14,205 nt of DNA from Prevotellamassilia sp. (lineage in GTDB: Bacteria; Bacteroidota; Bacteroidia; Bacteroidales; Bacteroidaceae): NCBI GenBank assembly GCA_018383375.1, contig JAHAWW010000114.1:1-14205 (forward strand), read 5' to 3'. Below the pieces are notes generated by a model. That model saw only the letters and a program-made list of their open reading frames with translations, made no database searches and was not told the DNA's origin. The position numbers and the translations under genes are program-made. Shown one piece after another: positions 1 to 7,985 of the stretch (positions are counted from its first letter, which is position 1; every line of letters starts with the position of its first letter).

Positions 1-483
1 TTGAGCAGTCTGACGTTTGGCGTGACGGTCTGGCTAGGTGCTTTGGCCGGACAAATCATCAGACAAGGCAAGACAGAGCCGGCCAAGACTGCCGTGCGAC
101 TGATGTATATGGGATTGGGCCTGACCGTGGCCGGACTCTTGTGGAACCTGGACATGCCTATCATCAAACGTATTTGGACCGGCAGCATGACGCTCTTCTC
201 GGGCGGCCTTTGCTTCTTGACACTCGCCCTGTTTTATTGGTGGGTTGACGTGAAAGGGCACAGCCGCGGACTGGAGTGGCTGAAGATATACGGTATGAAC
301 TCCATCGTGGCCTATATGCTTGGCGAGGTGGTCAACTTCCGCTCGGCCGTAGAGTCGGTGAGCTATGGGGTGGCCCCGTGGCTTGGCGATTATTACGGCG
401 TTTGGCTCACGCTGGGCAATTTTTCCGTCATTTTCCTCATTCTTTATGCGATGTATCATTGCCGATATTTCATAAAGATTTAA
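1..483 (+). CDS. DUF5009-like membrane acyltransferase, C-terminal part (5' end outside window)
   Basis: This is the last 160 codons of an integral membrane protein whose beginning lies before the window; the TTG at base 1 is only an in-frame codon. At least four hydrophobic stretches are visible (about residues 2-16, 33-50, 63-82 and 135-153). The pattern of a Trp-Asn-Leu-Asp-Met-Pro-Ile motif, then a GMNSIVAYMLGEVVNF segment, then a Trp-Leu-Gly-Asp-Tyr-Tyr loop before the last helix matches the C-terminal half of Bacteroidetes DUF5009 proteins, relatives of heparan-alpha-glucosaminide N-acetyltransferase (NagX type). Such proteins are thought to move acetyl groups across the inner membrane onto amino sugars. 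The catalytic histidine region is upstream and cannot be checked. The stop codon overlaps the -7 box of the next gene. The family call rests on remembered sequence similarity. Confidence 0.75.
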   Translation: MSSLTFGVTVWLGALAGQIIRQGKTEPAKTAVRLMYMGLGLTVAGLLWNLDMPIIKRIWTGSMTLFSGGLCFLTLALFYWWVDVKGHSRGLEWLKIYGMNSIVAYMLGEVVNFRSAVESVSYGVAPWLGDYYGVWLTLGNFSVIFLILYAMYHCRYFIKI

Positions 484-488
484 ATTTG
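459..488 (+). promoter_or_regulatory. Bacteroidetes-type promoter for the M15/hydrolase lipoprotein gene
   Basis: TTG at 459-461 and TAAATTTG at 481-488 are separated by 19 bases, the arrangement used by the primary sigma factor in Bacteroides. The -7 box includes the TAA stop of the upstream gene, so the whole promoter sits in the end of that gene and its stop codon. Transcription would begin near 495, giving a leader of about 40 bases. Confidence 0.65.
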
Positions 489-535
489 CCTTTGTTAAAT
501 GAGATGAAAAACAACACCATTTTAATCAAAGAACC

Positions 536-2404
536 ATGAACAAACCTTTTTACAGATGGACCATCGGCACACTGTTTTGTATGCTTGGCGTACTGCTGAC
601 GGCTTGTAGCGAAGAAATCGAGTATGACCAGCTCTATCACGATATGCAGGCGCTGAACGAATGGCGTGTGGGCACGAAGGTGGCCGACGAGTCGGTCGAG
701 CACTACAGCAAGCACGCCTGCTTTACGTCAGTGCCCATCAGCGACGGCGTATTTGCCCGAATGAGCGGCAAATCCTATCCTGAAGACTGCACCATTCCGC
801 GCGATGACTTGCGCTATGTCAAAGCATTGCACAAAAATGCCAAGGGCGAAACCATTATTGGTGAACTGGTCTGCCATAAAGACATTGCCGACGACCTTGC
901 AGACATCTTCCTGCAGCTCTATGAAGCCGGTTATCCCATAGAGCGCATGACCCTCATCGACAATTATGACGCCGACGACGAAAGATCGATGACGGCCAAC
1001 AACACTTCGGCTTTCTGCTACCGCACCGTGGCCGGCTCGACCAAACTCTCCACCCACAGCCGGGGCTTGGCCGTCGACATCAATCCGCTATACAACCCCT
1101 ACGTCAAAAGCAAGACAGACGGTACCCTGCTGGTGCAGCCTGCCGCCGGCGAGGCTTGGGCCGACCGCACTGCCGAGTCAGACTACCGGCTCGACTGGGG
1201 CGATTTGTGCTACACCGTTTTCAAGCAACACGGATTTGAGTGGGGCGGCGACTGGAAATACAGCAAAGACTATCAGCATTTCGAGAAGGTAGTCGACAAC
1301 ACCACGGCCTGGGACTATAACGTCGTGGAAGAGTCGGTCGACGAGAGCGGAGAAAGCGCCAGCTATGCCGTTTTGGCTTACACCACCAAAGACGCCCACG
1401 GAAACAACGTGAGTGCCACCGGTACCGTTTGCTGGTTTGAAGGCCAAGAGCACTACCGCTACATCAATCTTTGCAGCCACTACACCCAACTGCAAGCCGA
1501 GCCCACATTCTTGGAGCAGATGATGCTCACCGACAAAGAGAGCGTCTTGTTCCTGCCCCACTACATCGGCTATCACGGATCGAAAGACGAGCCACACCCC
1601 TACCTGAATATGGAAGTGCAGGCCCGCACACAGACTGACTTTATCCGTCCGGCCATGCAGTATATCTACGACCACGGCATTTTGTACGAACCCGACTACT
1701 TCACCATCTCCACCGGCTATTCCCAAGGTGGTGCCGTGGCTCTGGCCGTACAGCGAGCCATCGAGGCCGACGAAGACCTGCAGTTCCTCACCCGTTTTGC
1801 CGGTACCTTCTCAGGAGCGGCGCCCTACAGTCCGTGGTTGACGTTCAAGAGCTACATCACAGCCGAAGAGGTGGTCCATCCTTGCGGCGTGTTGTTGACA
1901 CTTGCCAGTATGACCGAGAGCTACCCCGCTCTCTTTGGATCCATCAAGGCCGAAGACTATATGAGTGAGGCTTTGCGCAAGATGGAACCACTGGAACTGT
2001 TGGCTCGCAAAGACCTGACTACCGACGACTATAATGAAGCCGTTCGCGAAGCAGTGGGCTCGTTGAAGCCCGAAGCACTTTTCTCTTCGGCCGTCTTCGA
2101 CGAAAATTCTCCCGAAATGAAGGTCTTGAAGCGTGCGCTCGAATGGAACGATCTGACCACAGGCTGGACGCCTAAGCATCCCATTGTCTACACACGCAGT
2201 GCCGACGATGCGGTCATTCCCGCCGCCAACCAAGACCAACTGCTGAAAGCCTTCTCGTCGACCGGTCTCTTGAAACATTATCAAAACGACGAATTAACCG
2301 AAACCGGCAGCCACGGCATCTATGGTTTCAGCTGGCTGACATATTTGTTTATGCACACGTCCGAAGAAATCTCACGCTATCTGCCCGACGCCGGCAAGCA
2401 ATGA
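536..2404 (+). CDS. Lipoprotein fusing an M15 peptidase domain to an alpha/beta hydrolase
   Basis: 622 residues. A lipoprotein signal ends in Leu-Thr-Ala-Cys with Cys24 as the lipidated residue, so the protein should be membrane-anchored outside the cytoplasm. Residues about 90-252 are an M15-type (VanY / L-alanyl-D-glutamate peptidase-like) domain: the SxHxxGxAxD motif covers Ser172 to Asp181 and supplies zinc ligands His174 and Asp181, and a Gly-Gly-Asp-Trp segment is followed by Asp245-x-x-His248, the likely catalytic acid and third ligand. Residues about 262-615 form an alpha/beta hydrolase with nucleophile Ser396 in GYSQG, probable acid Asp558 and His593 in Gly-Ser-His-Gly. Both active sites look complete. 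Stand-alone M15 proteins are usually near 200-260 residues, so the second half is an added domain. Expected roles are cutting peptidoglycan peptides and an ester or amide bond; the second substrate is unknown. It has its own promoter. Confidence 0.85.
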   Translation: MNKPFYRWTIGTLFCMLGVLLTACSEEIEYDQLYHDMQALNEWRVGTKVADESVEHYSKHACFTSVPISDGVFARMSGKSYPEDCTIPRDDLRYVKALHKNAKGETIIGELVCHKDIADDLADIFLQLYEAGYPIERMTLIDNYDADDERSMTANNTSAFCYRTVAGSTKLSTHSRGLAVDINPLYNPYVKSKTDGTLLVQPAAGEAWADRTAESDYRLDWGDLCYTVFKQHGFEWGGDWKYSKDYQHFEKVVDNTTAWDYNVVEESVDESGESASYAVLAYTTKDAHGNNVSATGTVCWFEGQEHYRYINLCSHYTQLQAEPTFLEQMMLTDKESVLFLPHYIGYHGSKDEPHPYLNMEVQARTQTDFIRPAMQYIYDHGILYEPDYFTISTGYSQGGAVALAVQRAIEADEDLQFLTRFAGTFSGAAPYSPWLTFKSYITAEEVVHPCGVLLTLASMTESYPALFGSIKAEDYMSEALRKMEPLELLARKDLTTDDYNEAVREAVGSLKPEALFSSAVFDENSPEMKVLKRALEWNDLTTGWTPKHPIVYTRSADDAVIPAANQDQLLKAFSSTGLLKHYQNDELTETGSHGIYGFSWLTYLFMHTSEEISRYLPDAGKQ

Positions 2405-2448
2405 GTAAAAATTAGCGGCAAGCCATAAGCTTATTCGACTTTAATGCT

Positions 2449-2456
2449 TATCTTTG
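2449..2456 (+). promoter_or_regulatory. Probable -7 box for the GH109-like gene
   Basis: TATCTTTG matches TAnnTTTG and lies 93 bases before the start codon. No clear TTG is seen 19-20 bases upstream, so the promoter is only half supported. The 145-base gap is otherwise AT-rich, with a weak 6-base inverted repeat (2425-2430 with 2446-2451) that overlaps the box. Confidence 0.4.
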
Positions 2457-2548
2457 CAAGAGATACATTTTTTTATGAAGTATCATTCAAACCTCAAATC
2501 TAACCTATTACACAAATAACCTTATAATTTATCTAATCACACAAACTT

Positions 2549-4207
2549 ATGAAGTTCAATAAGATTATTGCGCTGGCTTTTGCCGCCGTACTCTCATTGG
2601 GTGGTCAGACTGCTTCTGCGCAGTCACTCTCTCCTTCCACTAAGTGGCATTGGGACAAAGGGACCATCGTGGTCGACACTCCTCAACGCCCTGCCGGACA
2701 AAAAGACGTCATCAACCTCACTGCTCCCAAGATGCAGACCGTTCGCGTGGCCTTCGTCGGCTTGGGTATGCGTGGCCCCGGTGCCGTAGAACGTTTCACC
2801 TACATCCCCGGCGTTCAAATCGTAGCCCTTTGCGACTATGAAAAAGGCCGTGCCGAAGCCTGCCAAGGCTATCTCAAAAAAGCCGGTCTCGCTCCCGCAG
2901 ACATCTATTACGGCGAGAAAGGTTACGAAGAACTCTGCAAGCGTCCCGACATTGACTTGGTCTATGTGGCCACCGACTGGGACCACCACTATCCCGTGGC
3001 TAAATGCGCTCTCGAAAACGGCAAACACACTGCCATCGAAGTGCCCTCGGCCATGAACCTCGAACAGTGCTGGAGCCTCATCGACCTCTCAGAAAAGAGC
3101 CAGAAGCACTGTATGATTCTCGAAAACTGCTGCTACGACTGGTTTGAGCTCCGCGCTCTCAACATGGCTCAGCACGGTGTGTTTGGTGAAGTCATCCGCG
3201 CTCAGGGTGCCTACATCCACAACCTTGACGACTTCTGGGATTATTATTGGAAAAATCCCGACGGCTCAGACCCCGACAAACTGGGCTGGCGTATGAAGTA
3301 TAACAAGGAAAACCGTGGCGACGTTTATGCCACACACGGCCTTGGCCCCGTGGCTCAGGTGCTCAACATCCACCGCGGCGACCGCTTCACCACCCTCGTA
3401 GCAATGGACACCAAGTCTGTACACGGTAAAGAATATGTGGAGAAGAAAACCGGCAAACCCTGCGACGACTATCGCAACGGCGACCACACCACTACCCTTA
3501 TGCGCACTGCCGACGGCAAAGTTGTGGAAATCCAGCACAACGTGATGAACCCGCAGCCCTACAACCGTCTCTATCAGCTCACCGGTACGAGAGGCTTTGC
3601 CAACAAGTATCCCGTTGAAGGCTACGCCGTTGACGCTGCTCAGCTCAAAGCCACAGGTAGCGCTCCCAAGGTAGACAACCTCTCGGCTCACGGCTTCATG
3701 CCCGAGTCTGAGAAGCAAGCCCTCGAAGCCAAATACGAGCACCCCATCATCAAGAAATACGGCGCACTGGCTTCTAAAGTCGGTGGTCACGGCGGTATGG
3801 ACTTCTTTATGGATGCCCGTATGGTTTACTGCCTCCAGAATGGTTTGCCCCTCGACATGGACGTTTACGACCTCGCCGAATGGTGCTGTCTGGCCGAACT
3901 CGGTACGCTGTCTATGGACAACAACTGCGCTGCCGTTTCATTCCCCGACTTCACCCGTGGCCACTGGAACGACGTGAAGGGTTACAAGCACGCCTATGCT
4001 CCCGAAGCTGAAGAAAAAGCCGTTGAGGAAGCTGCTGCTGCCTATACTGCAAACCAGAAAGCCGTAGTTCAGGATGCCAAACTCTGGGACCTCTACGACC
4101 AGATGAAGAAAGCTGAAGGCAAAGCTAAGACTAAAGCCACTGCCGCCTACAACAAGGCCAAAGCCAAAGCCGTAGCCAAGTTCAACAAGGCTGCTGCCAA
4201 GAAATAA
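2549..4207 (+). CDS. Exported Gfo/Idh/MocA-fold protein, GH109-like, with Lys/Ala-rich tail
   Basis: 552 residues. A Sec signal peptide is cleaved most likely after Ala24 (Ala-Ser-Ala before Gln25). An N-terminal Rossmann domain starts near residue 66 with a GLGMRG dinucleotide loop (71-76); Glu164-Val-Pro occupies the place of the EKP motif of this fold. The YATHGLG segment (260-266) and a NGDHTTT stretch (310-316) match the Bacteroidetes proteins annotated as GH109 alpha-N-acetylgalactosaminidase-like. That family uses tightly bound NAD+ in an oxidation/elimination cycle to cut alpha-GalNAc and related sugars. The conserved domain ends near residue 480. The last 65 or so residues are nearly all Ala, Lys, Glu and Tyr, with no Pro after Pro485, and probably helical; I do not recall such a tail in the characterised enzymes. 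Activity on alpha-GalNAc is inferred, since many relatives are uncharacterised. A terminator follows 31 bases after the stop. Confidence 0.88.
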   Translation: MKFNKIIALAFAAVLSLGGQTASAQSLSPSTKWHWDKGTIVVDTPQRPAGQKDVINLTAPKMQTVRVAFVGLGMRGPGAVERFTYIPGVQIVALCDYEKGRAEACQGYLKKAGLAPADIYYGEKGYEELCKRPDIDLVYVATDWDHHYPVAKCALENGKHTAIEVPSAMNLEQCWSLIDLSEKSQKHCMILENCCYDWFELRALNMAQHGVFGEVIRAQGAYIHNLDDFWDYYWKNPDGSDPDKLGWRMKYNKENRGDVYATHGLGPVAQVLNIHRGDRFTTLVAMDTKSVHGKEYVEKKTGKPCDDYRNGDHTTTLMRTADGKVVEIQHNVMNPQPYNRLYQLTGTRGFANKYPVEGYAVDAAQLKATGSAPKVDNLSAHGFMPESEKQALEAKYEHPIIKKYGALASKVGGHGGMDFFMDARMVYCLQNGLPLDMDVYDLAEWCCLAELGTLSMDNNCAAVSFPDFTRGHWNDVKGYKHAYAPEAEEKAVEEAAAAYTANQKAVVQDAKLWDLYDQMKKAEGKAKTKATAAYNKAKAKAVAKFNKAAAKK

Positions 4208-4237
4208 TCATCTGCCACTTAATGGCATAAACCAAAC

Positions 4238-4271
4238 TAAAGCGCCCCGAACCGCAGTTCGGGGCGCTTTA
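4238..4271. terminator. Bidirectional intrinsic terminator
   Basis: A perfect 15-base inverted repeat (4238-4252 with 4257-4271) encloses a 4-base loop. Its A-rich and T-rich flanks suit both strands. It lies between two converging genes, 31 bases after the GH109-like stop and 28 bases after the DUF4190-like stop. Confidence 0.9.
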
Positions 4272-4299
4272 ATTGTTAATGGTTAATCAGATCATTTGA

Positions 4300-4557
4300 T
4301 CAAAAGGCCGATGCAGCAGCAAAAAGTGCACCAATCACCACAATAGCGAGGATGATGTAAATAGCCGACAACACCAGACCGGCAATGGCCAATCCACGAG
4401 GTGCACGGCAAACACCGATGATGGAGAAGATGAGGCCGAGGAGCCACAAAATCCAATTGAGCACGGGCACCCAAATAAAGATTACACCGAGGAGGGCCAA
4501 TACAAAACCAGCCACTGCCATACCATTTGATTTCTTAATGACAACTTGTTCTGCCAT
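4300..4557 (-). CDS. Small DUF4190-like membrane protein
   Basis: 85 residues. A short polar N-terminus (MAEQVVIKKSNG) precedes three hydrophobic stretches, roughly residues 12-30, 33-50 and 55-82. The repeating pattern Ala-Gly-Phe-Val-Leu-Ala-Leu-Leu-Gly, then Ile-Phe-Ser-Ile-Ile-Gly, then Gly-Leu-Ala-Ile-Ala-Gly-Leu-Val-Leu-Ser is typical of DUF4190-type inner-membrane proteins, whose function is not known. The frame can be extended upstream to 4635, but the extra 26 residues are Cys/Arg/Asn-rich and unlike the family, so the ATG at 4557 was chosen. It is transcribed alone from a good promoter at 4723-4753, with a leader of about 160 bases, and converges on the shared terminator. Confidence 0.75.
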   Translation of the reverse strand: MAEQVVIKKSNGMAVAGFVLALLGVIFIWVPVLNWILWLLGLIFSIIGVCRAPRGLAIAGLVLSAIYIILAIVVIGALFAAASAF

Positions 4558-4722
4558 AACGATACAGTTTTTTATGACTCGCTGCGGCAACACACAGCGA
4601 CAATTAATATTTGAAGAAAAAGACACCGGCGCCATGACATCTGACCAGTCGGCGCAGGAGAACCCACAAGAAAAGGTTGCCTTTCACAGAAAATCTGCAC
4701 ATTTCTTGTCAAGAATCTGCAA

Positions 4723-4753
4723 CAAAATTATGATTATTTTTGTATCTATGCAA
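4723..4753 (-). promoter_or_regulatory. Promoter for the DUF4190-like gene
   Basis: On the minus strand TTG (plus 4751-4753) is followed after 20 bases by TAATTTTG (plus 4723-4730), both matching the Bacteroidetes consensus. A TATTTTTG on the plus strand (4735-4742) lies back to back with it. The 391-base gap between this gene and trpS holds only these divergent control sites and a small hairpin at 4579-4600. Confidence 0.6.
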
Positions 4754-4895
4754 GGATAAGATAAAAAAGACTAATTCAATCCACCCGCTTTTGGCCGCAA
4801 AATACCAAAGGCGCAAACTAAGCGTTCTTAGTGAATATGAGAGGTAGAGGGCAAGAGATAATTGCGTCAATAAAGGCTTTTCCGATACGATTTAT

Positions 4896-4903
4896 TAACT
4901 TTG
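4896..4903 (+). promoter_or_regulatory. -7 box for trpS
   Basis: TAACTTTG followed by GCA, the commonest form of the -7 box in this window, lies 45 bases before the trpS start codon. The -33 region is weak (TTTTCC near 4878). A second candidate -7 box is TATTTTTG at 4735-4742, which would give a leader of about 200 bases. Confidence 0.55.
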
Positions 4904-4948
4904 CAGGTCGAAAGACTTAAGAAACAATTCTTTTTATACTGATACAAA

Positions 4949-6043
4949 ATGGCAAAACAACAAGTCATACTGACCGGCGACCGCCCCACCGGCCGTCTTC
5001 ATATCGGCCACTACGTCGGTTCGCTCCGTAGCCGTGTGGAGTTGCAAAACGAAGGCGACTACAAGCAGATGTTCGTCTTTATCGCCGACGCACAAGCACT
5101 GACCGACAATATCGACAATCCCGAGAAGGTGCGCCAGAATGTCATTGAGGTGGCATTGGATTATCTCGCCTGCGGCCTCGATCCCAAGCAGGTGACACTT
5201 TTCATCCAAAGCCAAATTCCCGAGCTCTGCGAACTCTCTTTTTATTTTATGGATTTGGTGAGCGTGAGCCGCTTACAGCGCAACCCCACAGTCAAGACCG
5301 AAATACAGATGCGCGGTTTTGAAAGCAGCATCCCCGTTGGCTTCTTCACTTATCCCATCAGTCAGGCAGCCGACATCACGGCATTCCGTGCCACCACCGT
5401 GCCGGCCGGCGAAGACCAAAAGCCTATGATTGAGCAGGCCACCGAGATTGTGCGCCGCTTCAACCACATCTATGGCGAGACCCTCGTTGAGCCCCAAATC
5501 AAGTTACCTTCGAATGCGGCCTGTCTGCGTTTGCCGGGCACCGACGGCAAGGCAAAAATGTCGAAGAGCTTAGGCAACTGCATCTATCTGGCCGACACGG
5601 CCGACGAAGTGCAGAAGAAGGTGATGTCTATGTACACCGACCCCACCCACATCCATGTGTCAGACCCCGGGCATTTGGAGGGCAACTGCGTGTTCACTTA
5701 TCTCGATGCCTTCTGCAAGGCCGAGCACTTTGAGCGCTACCTGCCCGACTATCCCAACCTCGATGAGCTCAAAGCCCACTACACCCGTGGCGGTCTGGGC
5801 GACATGAAGGTGAAACGCTTCTTGGCCAATATTCTTCAAGAAGAACTTGAGCCCATCCGTAATCGCCGCAAAGAATTTGAGCAAGACATTCCCGGCGTTT
5901 ATGCCATGCTCAAGGCCGGTTGCGAAACAGCCAGAGCCACAGCATCAGGTGTGCTCGACGATGTGCGCCGTGCCATGAAGATCAACTACTTCGACGACGC
6001 GGCCCTCATTGCGGCTCAAGCCGAGCGTTTTGCCTCCAAATAA
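4949..6043 (+). CDS. trpS: Tryptophan--tRNA ligase
   Basis: 364 residues. This class I aminoacyl-tRNA synthetase joins tryptophan to tRNA-Trp in the cytoplasm, using ATP. The HIGH motif is His18-Ile-Gly-His21 within GRLHIGHYVGSL, and the KMSKS motif is Lys203 to Ser207, followed by Leu-Gly-Asn. The GEDQ segment (Gly154 to Gln157) is the conserved loop of the Rossmann half near the tryptophan site. Length and motif spacing are in the normal range for the bacterial enzyme. It stands alone, with its own promoter and a strong terminator that begins 25 bases after the stop. No Trp-rich leader or T-box-like element was seen upstream. Confidence 0.96.
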   Translation: MAKQQVILTGDRPTGRLHIGHYVGSLRSRVELQNEGDYKQMFVFIADAQALTDNIDNPEKVRQNVIEVALDYLACGLDPKQVTLFIQSQIPELCELSFYFMDLVSVSRLQRNPTVKTEIQMRGFESSIPVGFFTYPISQAADITAFRATTVPAGEDQKPMIEQATEIVRRFNHIYGETLVEPQIKLPSNAACLRLPGTDGKAKMSKSLGNCIYLADTADEVQKKVMSMYTDPTHIHVSDPGHLEGNCVFTYLDAFCKAEHFERYLPDYPNLDELKAHYTRGGLGDMKVKRFLANILQEELEPIRNRRKEFEQDIPGVYAMLKAGCETARATASGVLDDVRRAMKINYFDDAALIAAQAERFASK

Positions 6044-6067
6044 ATTCGGAGACAGCTTCGCCCCATC

Positions 6068-6121
6068 CAATCCCAGTCTTTCTCCCCGCCATCGTGGCAG
6101 GAAGGAGGGTTGGGATTGTTT
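6068..6121 (+). terminator. Intrinsic terminator of trpS
   Basis: Two 24-base arms (6068-6091 and 6095-6118) pair around a 3-base loop, with two C-A mismatches and several G-T pairs, and are followed by TTT. The first and last 8 and 4 bases of the arms pair perfectly. It covers the alternative TTG start at 6110 of the next gene and so argues against that start. Confidence 0.75.
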
Positions 6122-6142
6122 ATCGTTAGTCTTTGCTTGCTT

Positions 6143-7015
6143 ATGAAACCATTGCACTACATTCTGACGTCTCTTTTTGCCGGTGTCTTGCTGCAGGTCT
6201 TATGCGGTGGCATCCGGCCTTCGGTCGTGGCATTTCCGCTCAATGTCTCCATTATCTTTGCACTCTTGGCCACGCTTTGGGTGGTTGAAGGCGAATGGGG
6301 CGAAAAGACTGCCGTGCGCACATTCCGCTCTCCGCGCATGGCTTGCGGCTTGCTCATCGCCGTGGGCATTTGGTGTGTATTGGGCGGCTTGACGCCACAA
6401 ATGCCTATACCCGACGACGCCACGTTGTTGCACCGCTTCGCTGCTTTTTGGGGCCTCAACAAGTTCCCCACGTCATATCCCTTCGTGGTTTTGCTGCTTT
6501 TGTTGCTCTTACACCTTAGTCTGGTGATTATCCACCGACTACGCCAAAGAGCTTGGCGGCGTGATGTGCCATTCTTGCTGCTTCACGGCGGCCTGTGGCT
6601 GGCATTAGTGGGCGGCATGGCCGGCAGTGCCGACGCGGTCGAAGGCAGAATTATTGTAGCCCGTCAGGCACCTACTCGTTCAGCCTACGATGCCTATGGG
6701 CGAGAAATCACCTTGCCCTATACGCTCAGGCTCACTGACTTCCACGTGACGCGCCACGAGGCCGACCACTCGCCGGTGCAATATGAGGCTACGCTTCTCA
6801 TCGACGATATGCCGCAGTCTCTTGCCGTCAATTCACCGTGTGGCGTACGTCTGTTTGAAGATCTCTATCTGCTCAATTATTTTTCAGAAGACGACACAGA
6901 CCAAGCCGATGCCGTGTTGCTGCTCATGGTGCGCAATCCCTGGAAGCCAGCCGTTTTGGGTGGCATTTTGTTGTTGCTCTTGGGCACAGGTTGGCAATTG
7001 TTTCGATTGAAATAA
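6143..7015 (+). CDS. Cytochrome c biogenesis protein, ResB/CcsB-like
   Basis: 290 residues from ATG 6143. Hydrophobic helices lie near residues 7-23, 31-48, 67-84, 113-131, 142-160 and 268-286. Between the last two is an extracytoplasmic segment with the Leu-Pro-Tyr-Thr-Leu-Arg-Leu-Thr-Asp-Phe pattern typical of ResB. His148, in a His-Gly-Gly-Leu-Trp helix, is a candidate heme or structural residue. In System II, CcsB/ResB works with CcsA to bring heme and reduced apocytochrome together on the outer face of the membrane. The gene is directly followed by ccsA, 34-40 bases away, so the two are likely co-transcribed. It is shorter than the 400 or more residues usual for ResB of Gram-positives and plastids, mostly in the periplasmic part. 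A TTG at 6110 would add 11 residues but sits in the trpS terminator. No clear promoter was found. Confidence 0.8.
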   Translation: MKPLHYILTSLFAGVLLQVLCGGIRPSVVAFPLNVSIIFALLATLWVVEGEWGEKTAVRTFRSPRMACGLLIAVGIWCVLGGLTPQMPIPDDATLLHRFAAFWGLNKFPTSYPFVVLLLLLLLHLSLVIIHRLRQRAWRRDVPFLLLHGGLWLALVGGMAGSADAVEGRIIVARQAPTRSAYDAYGREITLPYTLRLTDFHVTRHEADHSPVQYEATLLIDDMPQSLAVNSPCGVRLFEDLYLLNYFSEDDTDQADAVLLLMVRNPWKPAVLGGILLLLLGTGWQLFRLK

Positions 7016-7055
7016 AACTCGCGGCCTCTCCATAGTCATTATATATATATTGTAT

Positions 7056-7859
7056 ATGCTTTTTTCTTGGAACATCTTTTGGCTGTTTGCCCTTAGCTCG
7101 TTGTTGCTTTGGGCCGTGGGGGCAGTCGTGGCCTTTCGCCGCGGAGAGACTTGCCGCCGACTGGCCTTGGGCCTCACTCTGGCCGGACTGGCCGTATATG
7201 TGGCTTTTATCATAGGGCTTTGGACCAGTCTGGGTCGCCCACCGTTGCGCACGCTTGGCGAGACGCGTTTGTGGTACTCGCTCTTTATGATGGCTTCGGG
7301 CTGGCTGGTCTATCGGCTGTGGCGCTACCGCTGGATTTTATCGTTCTCACTAATTGTGGCGGCTGTGTTTATCATTATCAACTTAGTCCATCCCGACATC
7401 CACGACCAGTCGCTGATGCCGGCACTTCAGAGTGGTTGGTTTGTACCCCACGTCACAGCCTACATCTTTTCATACAGCCTCTTCGGTTGTAGTTTCCTCA
7501 TGGCGCTCATCGGTCTTTGGCGTCACACTGAGGTCTATTTGCCTTCGGCCGATCGTCTCGTCGGCATCGGTCTCTTTTTCCTCACCTTCGGCATGCTTTC
7601 GGGATGCATCTGGGCCAAACAGGCTTGGGGCGACTATTGGACCTGGGACCCCAAAGAGACTTGGGCCGCCGCCACATGGTGTGCTTGTCTGCTCTATGTG
7701 CATTTGCGGCTGAAGGCCGACCGCACCGACCCAAAAGGGCAAACGACCGTGGCGGCCTATACGGCTCTCATCGTCATCTTTCTGTTGCTGCAAATGTGCT
7801 GGTATGGGGTCAACTTCTTGCCCTCGGCCACTCAGAGCATGCATAGCTATACGCAATAG
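7056..7859 (+). CDS. ccsA: Cytochrome c biogenesis protein CcsA (heme handling, WWD domain)
   Basis: 267 residues from ATG 7056; TTG at 7050 would add two residues. It is a multi-helix membrane protein of the CcsA/CcmC/CcmF family. The WWD signature lies in WGDYWTWDPKETWA, about residues 191-204. Two conserved histidines flank it, one in a Val-Pro-His-Val loop (near residue 132) and one in Ser-Met-His-Ser at the C-terminus (near 263); in the family these are the axial ligands of the heme presented to apocytochrome. The RTLGETRLWYSLF segment is typical of Bacteroidetes CcsA. With the preceding ResB-like gene it forms the two-part System II synthase; the thiol-reduction partners (CcdA/CcsX type) are not in this window. 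The next gene encodes a three-heme cytochrome, a natural client. Confidence 0.9.
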   Translation: MLFSWNIFWLFALSSLLLWAVGAVVAFRRGETCRRLALGLTLAGLAVYVAFIIGLWTSLGRPPLRTLGETRLWYSLFMMASGWLVYRLWRYRWILSFSLIVAAVFIIINLVHPDIHDQSLMPALQSGWFVPHVTAYIFSYSLFGCSFLMALIGLWRHTEVYLPSADRLVGIGLFFLTFGMLSGCIWAKQAWGDYWTWDPKETWAAATWCACLLYVHLRLKADRTDPKGQTTVAAYTALIVIFLLLQMCWYGVNFLPSATQSMHSYTQ

Positions 7860-7899
7860 CAAGGTGAAATGGGAGGGGCGGCGCTCGGCAAAGCCTAAT

Positions 7900-7942
7900 A
7901 AAAACAAGTTTTTCTTGCCATTCCGCTCGCCTTGCATTAACT
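7900..7942 (+). repeat. 43-base direct repeat, copy 1 (decayed promoter)
   Basis: This is identical to copy 2 at 7986-8028 except for one base (T for C at 7937). It ends in TAACT, but the bases that follow (CTCG) spoil the -7 box that copy 2 completes as TAACTTTG. The copies begin 86 bases apart, and the GC-rich stretch before each is also similar, so the whole 86-base unit looks like an old tandem duplication. Confidence 0.9.
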
Positions 7943-7985
7943 CTCGACTGACGGCGCAAGTTAGGCGGCGGCTCGGGAATGTCAA

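Noticed and set aside
2425..2451. Inverted repeat ATAAGC ... GCTTAT as terminator or operator
   Set aside because: Only six pairs with a 15-base loop and no T-run; it could be chance in AT-rich sequence.
4558..4635. N-terminal extension of the DUF4190-like protein to ATG 4635
   Set aside because: The added 26 residues are unlike the family, and the ATG at 4557 opens a typical short polar head.
6110..6142. TTG at 6110 as start of the ResB-like gene
   Set aside because: It lies in the 3' arm of the trpS terminator hairpin; ATG 6143 gives a normal membrane N-terminus.
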